Shown: positions 46,448 through 57,915 of the stretch, piece by piece
Layout of the letters: every line of letters begins with the position of its first letter
Position numbering within the stretch: position 1 is the stretch's first letter
Assembly (NCBI RefSeq): GCF_000739695.1
Contig: NZ_BBIO01000001.1
Coordinates: 124,001-188,000, forward strand
DNA length: 64,000 bases
Origin: Tepidicaulis marinus
GTDB taxonomy: Bacteria > Pseudomonadota > Alphaproteobacteria > Parvibaculales > Parvibaculaceae
Reading direction: 5' to 3'
Translations under genes and position numbers: made by a program
The notes under the pieces: model-generated
The model's database searches: none
Told to the model about the DNA's origin: nothing
Seen by the model: the letters and a program-made list of their open reading frames with translations, nothing else

Positions 46448-47059
46448 ATGGCGCGGCCCTCCGCAAGCCTGATGCGCAGCGTGCGTGAGATGGGGGCAAA
46501 GGCTCCGCACCTGCCCGATCTGCTGGCGCTGTCGGATGAAGCGCGCGCGCCGGGTCCCCTTGCGACGCTGGAAAGCCTGCCTGCGGGAAGCGGCTATATC
46601 TTCCGCCATTATGCGCTGGCGAGGGAAGAACGCATAAAGCTGGCAAAAGAAGCCGGGCGCGCCGCACGCCGGCGCGGCATCTTCTTTCTTGTGGCAGGCG
46701 ATCTCGGCCTTGCCACGCATCTGCGCGCCGACGGCATGCATCTGCCTGAATGGCAGGTAAAAAGGGGCTATGCGGCAAAAGCGCTGGAGCGTTTCGCGCT
46801 TGTCACCGGCGCCGCTCATTCCGCCGAAGCGCTTGTCCGCGCGGCCCGCGCGGGGCTCGATGCGGCACTCCTCTCCCCAGTCTTTCCGACGCAAAGCCAT
46901 CCCGGCGCCAAAACGCTCGGGCTTTTGCGCTTTGCAGCCCTTGCTGAGGAAGCCGCCCTGCCCGTCTATGCCATGGGCGGCATGAATGACAAAACGGTCC
47001 GCCGTCTCTGCCAGACAAAAGCAGCGGGCATTGGGGGGATCGGTTTTACGGCAAGCTGA
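46448..47059 (+). CDS. Thiamine-phosphate synthase/TenI-like protein
   Basis: 203 residues. TMP/TenI barrel: AGDLGLATHLRADGMHLPEW, FALVTGAAHSAEALVRAARAGLDAALLSPVFPT, and the phosphate-loop GGIGFTAS at the end. It is shorter than canonical ThiE, and an expected N-terminal HMP-PP binding part (usually LYLITD) is replaced by SGYIFRHY, so it may act as TenI-like regulator or an alternative enzyme. AAGGAG precedes the start. No other thi gene nearby. Confidence 0.75.
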   Translation: MARPSASLMRSVREMGAKAPHLPDLLALSDEARAPGPLATLESLPAGSGYIFRHYALAREERIKLAKEAGRAARRRGIFFLVAGDLGLATHLRADGMHLPEWQVKRGYAAKALERFALVTGAAHSAEALVRAARAGLDAALLSPVFPTQSHPGAKTLGLLRFAALAEEAALPVYAMGGMNDKTVRRLCQTKAAGIGGIGFTAS

Positions 47060-47066
47060 GCGCTGC

Positions 47067-47909
47067 CTAGTCTTTATAATCGGCGGGAATGTAACCGAAG
47101 CGTTCCATTTGCTCTTTGTGCTGATCGATGATCGCCCGCACCTGATCGGGCGTCAACTCCTCGCGCCATTGCTCCGCCTTGCCGGAACGAAAGAACGCCT
47201 TGGCATGTTCCGAGCGTTCCTTGAAGCCAGTTTTTTCTTCCTGCTCCTTCAAAGCTTTGAAGGAAGAATGCCGGATCGCCCGTTCCAGCCTTTCGGTGGA
47301 AGGTTTTAGCCCCAAAAACTTCGTCACGCTTTTGAACGCGCGCCGGGGTTTGGCAAGCATATCCTCATAGCGCAAAACCAGAAGCTGCGGGTTGGGATGC
47401 TGCGTCCAGCTTTTCACATGCGCCGACCAGGAGGAATGAAACTCGGGCACATGCCCCTCGCCTGTGGTCGTAATGGCACCTTCATTCGCCATGCGCTCGA
47501 TCGCTTCCTCCAGCGTCAGCCCGAAATGGTGGGTCATGGACAGCACGACATCGAGTGGGTTGCGCACAACATAGATCCCGCCTGCCGTGACACTCATATT
47601 ATGGAGCGGCACGCCGTGCCATTCGCCCAGAAAGTTGTGAGTCTTGACGAAGACGGAGTCAGGGAATGCCTGAGTCATATCCGCATGGGCGAAGGGACGG
47701 ACCTTCATGACGATTTCCGGCGTCAGTTCCTCAAACGGCGTTTTGAGATGGCGCATATACCACTGGGCAGATGACTCGCCGAGACAGAATTGATCGAGCT
47801 CGTTGATGTCGGCCGGCTTCGGCGTGTTGCGCAGAAGATTGTAGAGAAAGGAGCGCAGCCAGGTATTGCCGGACTTCGGATAGGATGCGAGCCAGATAAT
47901 GCCGCCCAT
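47067..47909 (-). CDS. Sulfotransferase domain protein
   Basis: 280 residues. PAPS-dependent sulfotransferase fold: 5'-phosphosulfate loop ASYPKSGNTWLRSFLYNL at the N-terminus, and the 3'-phosphate block GIYVVRNPLDVVLSMTHHFG. The C-terminal region KAFFRSGKAEQWREELTPDQVRAI matches the plant-type cytosolic sulfotransferase end. The acceptor is unknown. Convergent with the ThiE-like gene. It is unrelated in length to the TPR-sulfotransferase at 42 kb, apart from the shared fold. Confidence 0.9.
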   Translation of the reverse strand: MGGIIWLASYPKSGNTWLRSFLYNLLRNTPKPADINELDQFCLGESSAQWYMRHLKTPFEELTPEIVMKVRPFAHADMTQAFPDSVFVKTHNFLGEWHGVPLHNMSVTAGGIYVVRNPLDVVLSMTHHFGLTLEEAIERMANEGAITTTGEGHVPEFHSSWSAHVKSWTQHPNPQLLVLRYEDMLAKPRRAFKSVTKFLGLKPSTERLERAIRHSSFKALKEQEEKTGFKERSEHAKAFFRSGKAEQWREELTPDQVRAIIDQHKEQMERFGYIPADYKD

Positions 47910-48028
47910 GTCAGATGCCTTTCAATTGCGTGCTTGCTGCTTTTAGCAACAATGGCGCGCGCGGAAAAGCCATGTGCCCGCATCGCCAGAGCACGCACGA
48001 CCAGAGCACGTACGAAAGGGGTCCGCAC

Positions 48029-48058
48029 AAAAAAAGAGAGCGGGCAAAGCCCGCTCTC
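48029..48058 (-). terminator. Intrinsic terminator of the porin gene
   Basis: Ten-base-pair stem GAGAGCGGGC (48049-48058 complement) with GCCCGCTCTC (48036-48045 complement), loop TTT, then seven T, read leftward. Confidence 0.93.
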
Positions 48059-48082
48059 TTCCGTCCCAAGACTTCAGAAGTC

Positions 48083-49204
48083 TTAGAAAGAAATCGCCAG
48101 AACGATACCAGCGGATTCGGAGTCGGTCGTGACACCAGCGCCGTTGTCGTCTTCGATCAGCTGGATGTCGAGGCCGAGGTCAACACCGGCGCCGAGCGAA
48201 TAGCCGCCACCGATCTGCCAGAACTCAACCGACGTATCAGCAACGCCCGTGCGCTCACCCGTGGATTCGAGGTACGCGGTACCAACGGTCCAGGGGCCCG
48301 AGCCGTAAGCCAGACCGGCGGTCCAGACTTCGGTTTCATCACCAGACAGAGCCGTGGACTGCGTGCCGCGGGCAATGTCTTCGTTCTGGTACCAGGCGCC
48401 GCCCAGCGTGAAGCCGGCGAAACCGAGATTGGCACCAACGCCCCATTCTTCCGGGTCGCCGCCGCCAGCAGCCGGGGCATCGCCCGTGCCGTAGAAGCCG
48501 TCAATGCCGACGGACACTGCGCCGAATTCACCGGCGTAGTTGGCGGCGATTTCGAACACTTCTTCGACACCGCTGTTCTGAGCGCTAACGCCGAAGCCGT
48601 TCGCAACCGGGTTGTTGCCGTTCACGTCCGGCGTGTAGGACACACCGAGCTGGAAGCCGGCAAGGCGCGGCGTGAAGTACGAAATCTTGTTATCGTCTTC
48701 CGTCAGCAGCGCGTAGGTAGAGGTACGCGAAGACGGCGTGGCAGCAAGACCGCCAGCAGTCTGCGGACCGCCATTGAAGATGTTCGGGCTGTCGACGCCG
48801 TTACCCGGCACGAACCAGGGCGACGAATAGTGCATTTTGAAGGAAGCGGAGTCGGTGGCACCGATTTCCGTACGGCCGAAGCCGCCTTCAAGGTAAGCGA
48901 ACACTTCCTGGAAGGTCGCGTCGTCGTTAGCCGGAGCGGCCGCGCCTTCGTCATCGCCGAGCTCGAGCATCAGCGTGGCACCGGCAACCAGACCGTTATC
49001 CAGCGTGCCTTCAGCATTGACGGTCAGGTCACGGGCAACCACCGGCACTTTCGTGTCGTCATTGTTGCCATCGGAATCTACAAAGTAGAAGCCGGTGATC
49101 AAGGAGCCGCTCACGGTGACGTTGAGCGGGTCGCTAGCAAGGGCCGGACCGGCAACGAGGCCGGCGGTGACCAGAGCGGTCGTCCCAAGGAGAGTCTTTT
49201 TCAT
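48083..49204 (-). CDS. Outer-membrane porin
   Basis: 373 residues. Signal peptide MKKTLLGTTALVTAGLVAGPALA, then a beta-rich mature protein with alternating aromatic strands (for example TGFYFVDSDGNND, FEIAANYAGEFGAVSVGIDGFYG) and the C-terminal Phe (VLAISF) needed for BAM-mediated insertion. The charge is acidic, and long Gly/Asp/Asn loops are typical of alphaproteobacterial Gram-negative porins. GAGGAA precedes the start. Channel specificity unknown. Codon use is more biased than the neighbours, as expected of a highly expressed gene. Confidence 0.92.
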   Translation of the reverse strand: MKKTLLGTTALVTAGLVAGPALASDPLNVTVSGSLITGFYFVDSDGNNDDTKVPVVARDLTVNAEGTLDNGLVAGATLMLELGDDEGAAAPANDDATFQEVFAYLEGGFGRTEIGATDSASFKMHYSSPWFVPGNGVDSPNIFNGGPQTAGGLAATPSSRTSTYALLTEDDNKISYFTPRLAGFQLGVSYTPDVNGNNPVANGFGVSAQNSGVEEVFEIAANYAGEFGAVSVGIDGFYGTGDAPAAGGGDPEEWGVGANLGFAGFTLGGAWYQNEDIARGTQSTALSGDETEVWTAGLAYGSGPWTVGTAYLESTGERTGVADTSVEFWQIGGGYSLGAGVDLGLDIQLIEDDNGAGVTTDSESAGIVLAISF

Positions 49205-49870
49205 CTGTTCCTCGCAGTTCAGCAGTTAGCTGTATAACTTGAGATCTTCGGAGCTTCAGGTTTTTGCGGACCGGATTTTCTTACCAGACTTGCTGTCGCC
49301 GGGATGTGTTCCCGTTCCCTCAATCCAGTCGTCCAACCGGTCCTTCCGCAAACGTTTCAGCTCTTGGATCCTCTCGTCGCCGGGCGACAAATTCGAATGC
49401 CCCCCCAAGCGCGTACCCCGATTAATCAAGATGACCCGGCCACACGTCAAGCAAACCCGACCGGTATTGAGGGAAATTTGAGGTTATGTTGCGTAAAGAT
49501 CACAACACCTTAGCGAGAAATTGAAAAGCGAAAGCTGAACCGCAGGACCGGGATTCCGGCGGGCGGGCCGCCCGCCACAGGCACATCTGTGGTGTTTTTA
49601 TCACACACCCGTCAGCGCCATTTCCTCATCTGCCCTCCCTCAGACATGTCCGCCCGGGGCGAACCCGGCGTCAAAACCTGCCGGAAGACGCGTGTGAGCC
49701 CCGCTTATGTTGGACGGGAGAAGGCAAACAGGCTATAAGAACTGCCAAATCTGGGGCTTTGGTCCATGGGCAAGCTGGCATTGGGTGCCGATCGCCCAGA
49801 TCGACGGGTTAGACCACTGGTTAGACCACAGGCCAGACCACAAGAACGCAAGTCAGAAGAGAAAATTCCC
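49205..49870. other. Divergent intergenic region between porin and the DUF3576 gene
   Basis: 666 bases. Near the right end, TTGGAC (49710-49715), 18 bases, TATAAG (49734-49739) forms a good promoter for the DUF3576 gene. On the left, a TTATAC about 25 bases before the porin start may be its -10 box. In between, TGTGGTGTTTTTATCACACA at about 49578-49597 is an imperfect palindrome of unknown meaning. No gene is supported. Confidence 0.6.
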
Positions 49871-50446
49871 ATGCCTAAATTGGCGTTTCGTGCCTCCTCG
49901 TTCGTTTCCATCGCCGGGGCCATTTTCCTGAGCCTGTTCATCGCCGCCTGTGCCGGCGCGGACAAGGATGAAAGCTACCCCACTTCATCGAGCGACAAGG
50001 GCTACGGGCCCAACAATCCCCGTCCTTCCGGGGAACGGGAGAGCATTTTCGGTGAAGACGGCCTGTCGCTCTTCGGCGGCGGGGGCGGCGCAGCCTCCGG
50101 CGGCGGCGCGGGCATCGGGGTCAATTCCTTCCTCTGGCGCGCCTCGCTCGACACGCTGGCCTTCGTGCCGCTCGCCTCGGCCGATCCGTTCGGCGGCGTC
50201 ATCATCACGGACTGGTATTCCGATCCCAAGGCCCCCGATGAGCGCTTCAAAATGACAGTCTATATTCTCGACCGCCGCCTGCGCGCCGACGGGCTGAAAG
50301 TCTCCGTCTTCAAACAGGCCCGCGACAGTGAGCGCGGCTGGGTGGATGCTTCCGTCGATCCCAATACCCATATCCAGCTTGAAAACGCGATCCTGATCCG
50401 CGCCCGCCAATTACGGATCAGCACGCTGGAAGCCGACGAAGGCTAA
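49871..50446 (+). CDS. DUF3576 lipoprotein
   Basis: 191 residues from the ATG at 49871. A lipoprotein signal: hydrophobic SFVSIAGAIFLSLFIAAC with lipobox IAAC and the acceptor Cys at about residue 27. A Gly/Ser-rich linker then leads to the DUF3576 domain, which begins GIGVNSFLWRASLDTLAFVPLASADPFGGVIITDWYSDP. Family function unknown; it regularly stands before leuS and lptE in alphaproteobacteria, which hints at an outer-membrane role. Terminator follows. Confidence 0.88.
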   Translation: MPKLAFRASSFVSIAGAIFLSLFIAACAGADKDESYPTSSSDKGYGPNNPRPSGERESIFGEDGLSLFGGGGGAASGGGAGIGVNSFLWRASLDTLAFVPLASADPFGGVIITDWYSDPKAPDERFKMTVYILDRRLRADGLKVSVFKQARDSERGWVDASVDPNTHIQLENAILIRARQLRISTLEADEG

Positions 50447-50496
50447 GCGGCACGTGTGACGGCCCTCTTGCCGTGTAGCCAAATACGGGGCAAAAC

Positions 50497-50528
50497 GAAG
50501 CGCGGCGCAAAAGCCGCGCTTCTTGTTT
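50497..50528 (+). terminator. Intrinsic terminator after the DUF3576 gene
   Basis: Ten-base-pair stem GAAGCGCGGC (50497-50506) with GCCGCGCTTC (50513-50522), loop GCAAAA, tail TTGTTT. Confidence 0.85.
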
Positions 50529-50595
50529 GAGGACCCGCCCCCGCACGGCACGTTCATAGCCCCGTCCGCCCAAGTTTCGAGAGCACGACCCGACC

Positions 50596-53220
50596 ATGGC
50601 CAGTCCCGATACGACCGACACCGCCCGCTATAACGCCAAGACCGCCGAGCCCAAATGGCAAGAGACCTGGGACCGGCAAGGCTGTTTCCGCACGCGCGAG
50701 GAAAGCGAGGCGCCGGGCAAGGACAAATATTATGTCCTGGAGATGTTCCCTTATCCTTCCGGCCGCATCCATATGGGCCATGTGCGCAATTATACGATGG
50801 GCGATGTCATTGCCCGCTTCAAACGCGCCCGCGGCTTCAACGTGCTCCATCCGATGGGCTGGGACGCGTTCGGCATGCCGGCGGAAAACGCGGCGATGGA
50901 AAACAAGGTCCATCCCGCCGACTGGACCTATAAGAACATCGCCGCCATGCGCGGCCAGCTCCAGGCCATGGGCCTTGCCATCGACTGGGAGCGGGAATTT
51001 GCAACCTGCGATCCTTCTTACTACCGCCACGAGCAGGCGATGTTTCTCGACATGGTCGAGGCCGGTCTCATCACCCGCAAGAAAAGTTATGTGAACTGGG
51101 ACCCGGTGGACATGACCGTGCTTGCCAATGAGCAAGTGATCGACGGCAAGGGCTGGCGCTCGGGCGCGCCCGTCGAACGGCGCGAGCTTACCCAATGGTT
51201 TTTCAAGATCACTGACAAGGCCGACGATCTTTTGAAAGGGCTCGAGGGGCTGGAGCGCTGGCCCGACAAAGTCCGCATCATGCAGACCAACTGGATCGGC
51301 CGCTCCGAAGGCGCGCGCGTTTTCTTCCCCGTGGAAGGTCTGTCTAAGGACTATTCCCTTGAAGTCTTCACCACCCGGCCCGATACGCTGTTCGGCGCCT
51401 CCTTCTGCGCGCTCTCGCCCGGCCATCCGCTGACCCGCGAACTTGCGGAAAAAGATGCCAAGCTTGCCGCCTTCGTGCGCGAATGCGAACAGCTCGGCAC
51501 CAGCGAGGAAGCGATCGAAACCGCCGAGAAGAAAGGCTATGACACGGGCCTGCGCGCCCGCCATCCTTTCATCGAAGGTCATTCCGTTCCCGTCTTCATC
51601 GCAAATTTCGTGCTGATGGATTACGGCACGGGCGCGATTTTCGGCTGCCCCGCCCATGATCAGCGTGACATGGATTTCGCCCGCAAATATGCCCTGCCCG
51701 TTTTGCCCGTCGTGGCGCCGAAAAAACTGCAAGGCGCGGAGCTTGAAACATTCCTGAGCGAACTTGGCGAGGCAAACGAAGCCTTCGACGGAGACGGCGT
51801 TGCCGTCAATTCCGATTTCCTCAATGGGCTGGAAGTGACCGAGGCCAAACGGGCCGCCATCGAAAAGCTCGAAGCGCTGAAACTCGGCGAGGGCACGGTC
51901 AATTACCGCCTGCGCGACTGGGGCATCTCGCGCCAGCGCTATTGGGGCTGCCCGATCCCGATCATCCATTGTCCCTCTTGCGGCAGCGTGCCGGTGCCCC
52001 GCGCCGACTTGCCGGTGGAACTGCCCAGGGACGTGAGCTTTGAAAAGCCGGGCAATCCGCTCGACCATCATGCCACCTGGAAACATGTCGCCTGCCCGAA
52101 ATGCGGCGGCAAGGCCGAGCGCGAAACCGACACGTTCGACACGTTCGTCGATTCTTCCTGGTATTTCGCCCGCTTCTGTTCGCCGAAAGCCGAAACGCCG
52201 ACCGATATCGCCGCCGCCAATTACTGGCTGCCGGTCGATCAATATATCGGCGGGGTCGAGCACGCGGTGCTGCACCTTCTTTATGCGCGCTTTTTCACCC
52301 GCGCCATGAAAGAGACGGGTCATGTGGGGCTCGATGAGCCCTTCACCGGCCTTTTCACGCAAGGCATGGTGACGCACGAAACCTATAAAGGCCCGGACGG
52401 GCGCTGGGTGGCGCCGGACGAGCTTTTCTGGAAAGACGGCAAACCCTTCCTTGATGAAGCAGCTCGGACACCGGTAAAAGTCGGCGCCATCGAAAAGATG
52501 TCGAAATCGAAGCGCAACACGATTGATCCTACCGCCATTATCGATCAATACGGTGCCGACACCGCCCGCTGGTTCATGCTCTCCGACAGCCCGCCCGAGC
52601 GCGATGTGCAATGGACGGAAGAAGGGGTGGAAGGCGCCTGGCGCTTCACTCAGCGCTTCTGGCGCATCGTCACCGGCGATCCGGCAAGCCTGGCTGAGCC
52701 CGGCGCCCCCATGCCGGCCCTCGATGAAGTGGCGGAAGCGCTCCACCGCACCGCGCATCAGATCCTCGCCGCCCTCACCGCCCATATCGAAGCGCTGCAG
52801 TTCAACAAGGCCGTTGCCAGGATTTACGAGCTGGCCAATGCCATTTCCGCCTTCAAGCCGCAGGATGAAGCGGCCGGCAAATGGGTCAAACGCGAGGCCG
52901 TGGACATGCTGGTGCAGATGGCCGCGCCCATGATGCCGCATCTGGCCGAAGAAAGCTGGCAGGCGCTCGGCCATGAAACGATCCTTGCCGAAACGCCCTG
53001 GCCCATTGCGGACGAGAGCCTTTTGGTGGAAGACTCCGTTACCCTGCCCGTGCAGGTGAACGGGAAACGGCGCGATGAAGTGACCGTGCCCCGCGATGCC
53101 GATAAAGCCGCCGTGGAGCAAGCCGCTCTCGGCCTGGAAAAGGTGCGCAATGCCCTGGACGGCAAAACGCCGAAAAAGGTCATTGTCGTGCCGGGACGGA
53201 TTGTGAATGTCGTGGTTTAA
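50596..53220 (+). CDS. leuS: Leucyl-tRNA synthetase
   Basis: 874 residues, full length. Class I synthetase with HMGH at 59-62 (the HIGH motif) and KMSKS at 634-638. The editing (CP1) domain is present in the middle ([32 protein letters not shown]), and the zinc-like insertion CPSCGSVP ... CPKCGGKAE follows. The C-terminal anticodon-binding and beta-barrel parts end [10 protein letters not shown]. Its last 14 bases overlap lptE, indicating an operon with lptE and holA. Confidence 0.97.
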   Translation: MASPDTTDTARYNAKTAEPKWQETWDRQGCFRTREESEAPGKDKYYVLEMFPYPSGRIHMGHVRNYTMGDVIARFKRARGFNVLHPMGWDAFGMPAENAAMENKVHPADWTYKNIAAMRGQLQAMGLAIDWEREFATCDPSYYRHEQAMFLDMVEAGLITRKKSYVNWDPVDMTVLANEQVIDGKGWRSGAPVERRELTQWFFKITDKADDLLKGLEGLERWPDKVRIMQTNWIGRSEGARVFFPVEGLSKDYSLEVFTTRPDTLFGASFCALSPGHPLTRELAEKDAKLAAFVRECEQLGTSEEAIETAEKKGYDTGLRARHPFIEGHSVPVFIANFVLMDYGTGAIFGCPAHDQRDMDFARKYALPVLPVVAPKKLQGAELETFLSELGEANEAFDGDGVAVNSDFLNGLEVTEAKRAAIEKLEALKLGEGTVNYRLRDWGISRQRYWGCPIPIIHCPSCGSVPVPRADLPVELPRDVSFEKPGNPLDHHATWKHVACPKCGGKAERETDTFDTFVDSSWYFARFCSPKAETPTDIAAANYWLPVDQYIGGVEHAVLHLLYARFFTRAMKETGHVGLDEPFTGLFTQGMVTHETYKGPDGRWVAPDELFWKDGKPFLDEAARTPVKVGAIEKMSKSKRNTIDPTAIIDQYGADTARWFMLSDSPPERDVQWTEEGVEGAWRFTQRFWRIVTGDPASLAEPGAPMPALDEVAEALHRTAHQILAALTAHIEALQFNKAVARIYELANAISAFKPQDEAAGKWVKREAVDMLVQMAAPMMPHLAEESWQALGHETILAETPWPIADESLLVEDSVTLPVQVNGKRRDEVTVPRDADKAAVEQAALGLEKVRNALDGKTPKKVIVVPGRIVNVVV

Positions 53221-53728
53221 AGAGCGCCGGGCCGTTCTGGTCCTTCTTGTGGCCGCAGGTTTTGCCCTTGGCGGCTGCGGCTTCCATCCGCTTTATACGG
53301 ACCGCACCGGCGGCGCGCCCGTCAAAGCCAAGCTGCAAAACGTTTCCGTCAGTGCGCCCGGCACGTCTTATGGCCGCAATCTGAAATTCACGCTCGAAGA
53401 CCTGATGGGTGCGGCAGGCAATCAGGGCACCCGCTATCAGCTCTCGCTGACCCCGACCATTTACGAAACCGACATCGCCGTGCAGCAGGACACCGAAGTG
53501 ACCCGCAGCAATATCCGCATGACAACACCCTTCTCGCTTTACGATCAGGAATTGGGCGAGGTTGTCTTCAAAGGCACGGCGCTCAGCGTCGCCTCTTATA
53601 ACCGCGTCGATTCCGAATTCGCCAATGTCATCGCCACACGCGATGCCGAAGAGCGCGTCTCGAACGACACCGCCCGCGACATCTACACCAGGCTGAGCAT
53701 CTTCTTCGAGCGTCAGGGCCGGAGCTGA
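53207..53728 (+). CDS. lptE: LPS-assembly lipoprotein LptE
   Basis: 173 residues. Outer-membrane lipoprotein plug of the LptD barrel that delivers LPS. Signal with lipobox LGGC (Cys about residue 24) followed by GFHPLYTDR, the diagnostic start of alphaproteobacterial LptE; then alternating strands ([29 protein letters not shown]). Overlaps the end of leuS by 14 bp and is 30 bp before holA: the leuS-lptE-holA operon is standard in alphaproteobacteria. Confidence 0.92.
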   Translation: MSWFKERRAVLVLLVAAGFALGGCGFHPLYTDRTGGAPVKAKLQNVSVSAPGTSYGRNLKFTLEDLMGAAGNQGTRYQLSLTPTIYETDIAVQQDTEVTRSNIRMTTPFSLYDQELGEVVFKGTALSVASYNRVDSEFANVIATRDAEERVSNDTARDIYTRLSIFFERQGRS

Positions 53729-53758
53729 CGCGGAAAGCTGCAGAAGGACCCGCGCCCC

Positions 53759-54793
53759 GTGAAGCTGAAGCCGAGGGAAATCGACGCCTTTATCCGCAAA
53801 CCGGATCCCGCGGTGCAGGCGATTCTCGTTTTCGGGCCCGACCAGGGACTGGTGCAGGAACGCTGCCGCCAGCTTGCTAAGACCGTGCTCGAAGATCTCA
53901 CCGATCCCTTCCGCCTGACCGATATGAGCGATGCGGATTTGCGCCAGGACCCGGCGCGCCTTGCCGATGAAGCCGCCGCCATTTCCATGATGGGCGGGCG
54001 GCGCGTCGTGCGTGTGCGCGGCGCGGCGGACGGGCTTTCGAAAACCTTCAAAAGCTTTCTGGAAAATCCGGCAGGCGATGCGCTGATCATCGTCTCGGCG
54101 GGCGAGCTCACGCCCCGCTCCTCTTTGCGCAAAACCTTCGAGGACGCAAAAAACGGCGCCGCCATCGCCTGTTATGCCGATGACGCACAGGCGCTGGAAA
54201 GGGTTATCCGCACACGGCTGAAAGAAGCAGGGCTTAGCATCGATGCCGCCGCCACCAACTATCTTCAGGCCCATCTCGGCGGCGATCGGGGCGTCACGTT
54301 GCAGGAACTCGACAAGCTCATTCTCTACATGGGCTCCGCCGAGCAGCCCGAGGTGACGCTGGAAGACGTGCAGGCCTGCGTGGGGGATACGGCGGCGATG
54401 AGCGTCGATGAAGTGGTAGACGCCTCTCTCGGCGGCGATCTTTCCTCGCTCGACCGGGCGCTCATCAAAGCGCGCGAGGCCGACACAAGCCCCGTCATGC
54501 TGCTCAATGCCGTCACCCGCCATGCCGAACAGCTCCATCTTTTGACGGGACAGGCAGAAGCGGGTGCCCCGCGCGACGGGCTGTTGCGCACCATCCGCCC
54601 GCCCCTTCACTTCCGAAGGGAAGCAGCCGTCAAACGCCAGCTTTCCTTATGGACGCGGGCGCGGCTCGACCGGGCGCTGATGCTGCTCGAAGAAGCCGAC
54701 CGGCAATGCAAGACAACGGGCATGCCCGATTGGGCGGTCTGCGCTCAGGTGCTCTTCCGCATCGGCCAAGGCGCGCGCGCCGGCAGACGCTAG
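53759..54793 (+). CDS. holA: DNA polymerase III subunit delta
   Basis: 344 residues, GTG start. Clamp-loader subunit that opens the beta clamp. N-terminal LVFGPDQGLVQERCRQLAKTVL (degenerate P-loop region), DPFRLTDMSDADL, and AAAISMMGGRRVVRV (family motif) are as in HolA; the remaining residues form the helical C-terminal collar. Length is typical. A bidirectional terminator lies 30 bp downstream. Confidence 0.93.
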   Translation: MKLKPREIDAFIRKPDPAVQAILVFGPDQGLVQERCRQLAKTVLEDLTDPFRLTDMSDADLRQDPARLADEAAAISMMGGRRVVRVRGAADGLSKTFKSFLENPAGDALIIVSAGELTPRSSLRKTFEDAKNGAAIACYADDAQALERVIRTRLKEAGLSIDAAATNYLQAHLGGDRGVTLQELDKLILYMGSAEQPEVTLEDVQACVGDTAAMSVDEVVDASLGGDLSSLDRALIKAREADTSPVMLLNAVTRHAEQLHLLTGQAEAGAPRDGLLRTIRPPLHFRREAAVKRQLSLWTRARLDRALMLLEEADRQCKTTGMPDWAVCAQVLFRIGQGARAGRR

Positions 54794-54823
54794 GGTAAGT
54801 CCAGGCAAGCATTCAAAAAAGAG

Positions 54824-54852
54824 AAAAGGCCGGGCGCAGTGCCCGGCCTTTT
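54824..54852. terminator. Bidirectional intrinsic terminator (holA / leuA)
   Basis: Twelve-base-pair stem AAAAGGCCGGGC (54824-54835) with GCCCGGCCTTTT (54841-54852), loop GCAGT, U-tail in both directions. Confidence 0.92.
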
Positions 54853-54877
54853 GGTTCTTCCGAAAGCGGAAGGATCG

Positions 54878-56629
<1,752 letters not shown>

Positions 56630-56834
56630 TTATACCGGCGCTCCTAGGGAAGGAGCAATGACGGACCGAACCGAGCCGCCGGCTGTCCACTTGATCCGGC
56701 GGCCCGAGATAAGTCGCGAAAGGCCGCGTAGAAGAAAAGACAAGACGCCATGCCGCATATCCGCGCGCGCGGAAGGGCGAAAACGAACCGAATGAATGTG
56801 AGAAGACATTAACAGCCTCAAGCAATGAAACGAC

Positions 56835-56880
56835 AAAACGACCCTGGGCCCGGCACGCCTTATGCGGCCGGGTTGATAAG
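56835..56880 (-). promoter_or_regulatory. Putative leuA attenuator terminator
   Basis: Inner stem CCCGGC (56867-56872 complement) with GCCGGG, outer pairing CGAC ... GTCG, then TTTT (read leftward). It overlaps the end of the leader peptide. The alternative antiterminator partner is not resolved by eye. Confidence 0.45.
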
Positions 56881-56916
56881 TCGTAGCGCTAGGTTCATTG
56901 CGATCACTGTCATCAT
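56860..56916 (-). CDS. Leucine leader peptide of leuA
   Basis: 18 residues: MMTVIAMNLALRLINPAA. Three leucine codons (CTA, CTA, CTT) plus two Ile codons and one Val codon occur within 14 codons; CTA is otherwise uncommon in this GC-rich genome. The stop lies inside a GC-rich hairpin (CCCGGC/GCCGGG, 56849-56872 on the plus strand), with an outer CGAC/GTCG pairing and TTTT at 56835-56838. This is the arrangement of a transcription attenuator for a leucine gene. No good SD precedes the double ATG; see the finding on leaderless translation. Confidence 0.6.
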   Translation of the reverse strand: MMTVIAMNLALRLINPAA

Positions 56917-56982
56917 GTCCAAAACTTAAGGGCTCGGGGCCTGCCGCGCAAGTCCCCAGCCCGCGCGCGGGCCCTCGAAAAC

Positions 56983-57915
56983 TCAGCGCACGAGCCCGCC
57001 GCCCGAACCGCCTCCATGGGCGAGACGGCGGCAAATCTCATCGAGTTGCTCGAGCGTCTTGTAATGCACTTTTACCTCGCCGCCGCTTTCCCCTTTATGA
57101 ACGACATCGACATTGAGGCCGAGCGCATCGGAAATATTCTTTTCGAGCGCCCGTGTATCGGCATCTTTTTCCTTGGGAGCGCTGCCGGACGCCGTGCCGC
57201 GCCCGCCGCCGGACTTCGCTGCGCCGTCTTTGCGGGTCAGCGCTTCGGCTTCGCGCACGGACAGGCCCTTTTCGACGATTTGCTTGGCCAGCGCCTCGGC
57301 ATCCGGCCGGCCGACCAGCGCGCGGGCATGGCCGCCCGTCAACTCGCCGCTCGAAATATAGGCGCGCACTTTTTCCGGCAGCGAGAGAAGACGCAAAAGG
57401 TTTGCAACATGCGACCGGCTCTTGCCGATCATTTTGGAAAGCTGATCCTGGGTATAATGGAACTGGTCGATCAGGCGCTGATAGCCCGCCGCTTCTTCCA
57501 CAGCATTGAGATCGGCGCGCTGCACGTTTTCGATAATGGCGATTTCGAGCGATTCATGATCGGTCAGCTCGCGGACGATCACCGGCACCTGATGAAGCTG
57601 GGCGGCCTGCGAGGCGCGCCAGCGCCGTTCCCCGGCCACGATCTCGAAGGCGTTTTCCTCATCCGCCAGCGGGCGCACCACGATGGGCTGCAAAATCCCC
57701 TTTTCGCGGATCGAATTCGTCAGATCGGCCAGATCTTCTTCGCGGAACGTGTGGCGCGGCTGAAAGGGATTGGGCCGCAAATATTCGATCGGCACCTGGC
57801 GGATACCGCGCGCTTCGGCTGCCTCCGTATCCCCCAGATCGATTGCCGTATCTTCCCCGATCAGGGCCGCCAGGCCCCGTCCCAACCGGCTTTTGCTCTG
57901 CGCTTCCTCGGCCAC
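56983..57915 (-). CDS. parB: Chromosome-partitioning protein ParB
   Basis: 310 residues. CTP-dependent DNA clamp that loads at parS. N-terminal RLGRGLAALIGED binds ParA; the CTP-binding motif FEIVAGERRWRASQAA and box GILQPIVVRPL are present; the helix-turn-helix is YTQDQLSKMIGKSRSHVANLLRLLSLP; the C-terminal dimer domain follows a Gly/Ser-rich linker. Lies 259 bp downstream of parA, not overlapping it. Three parS-like sites are in the window. Confidence 0.95.
   Translation of the reverse strand: MAEEAQSKSRLGRGLAALIGEDTAIDLGDTEAAEARGIRQVPIEYLRPNPFQPRHTFREEDLADLTNSIREKGILQPIVVRPLADEENAFEIVAGERRWRASQAAQLHQVPVIVRELTDHESLEIAIIENVQRADLNAVEEAAGYQRLIDQFHYTQDQLSKMIGKSRSHVANLLRLLSLPEKVRAYISSGELTGGHARALVGRPDAEALAKQIVEKGLSVREAEALTRKDGAAKSGGGRGTASGSAPKEKDADTRALEKNISDALGLNVDVVHKGESGGEVKVHYKTLEQLDEICRRLAHGGGSGGGLVR

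Noticed and set aside
49578-49597. CRP-like palindrome TGTGGTGTTTTTATCACACA
   Set aside because: The half-sites are eight rather than six bases apart and the left half is TGTGG; not convincing.
50554-53121. Very long open frame opposite leuS (and similar ones opposite leuA, purH and the MFS gene)
   Set aside because: They lie exactly opposite well-defined genes, encode low-complexity Arg/Gly/Ala/His-rich products with no family motifs, and follow from the GC-rich codon bias.
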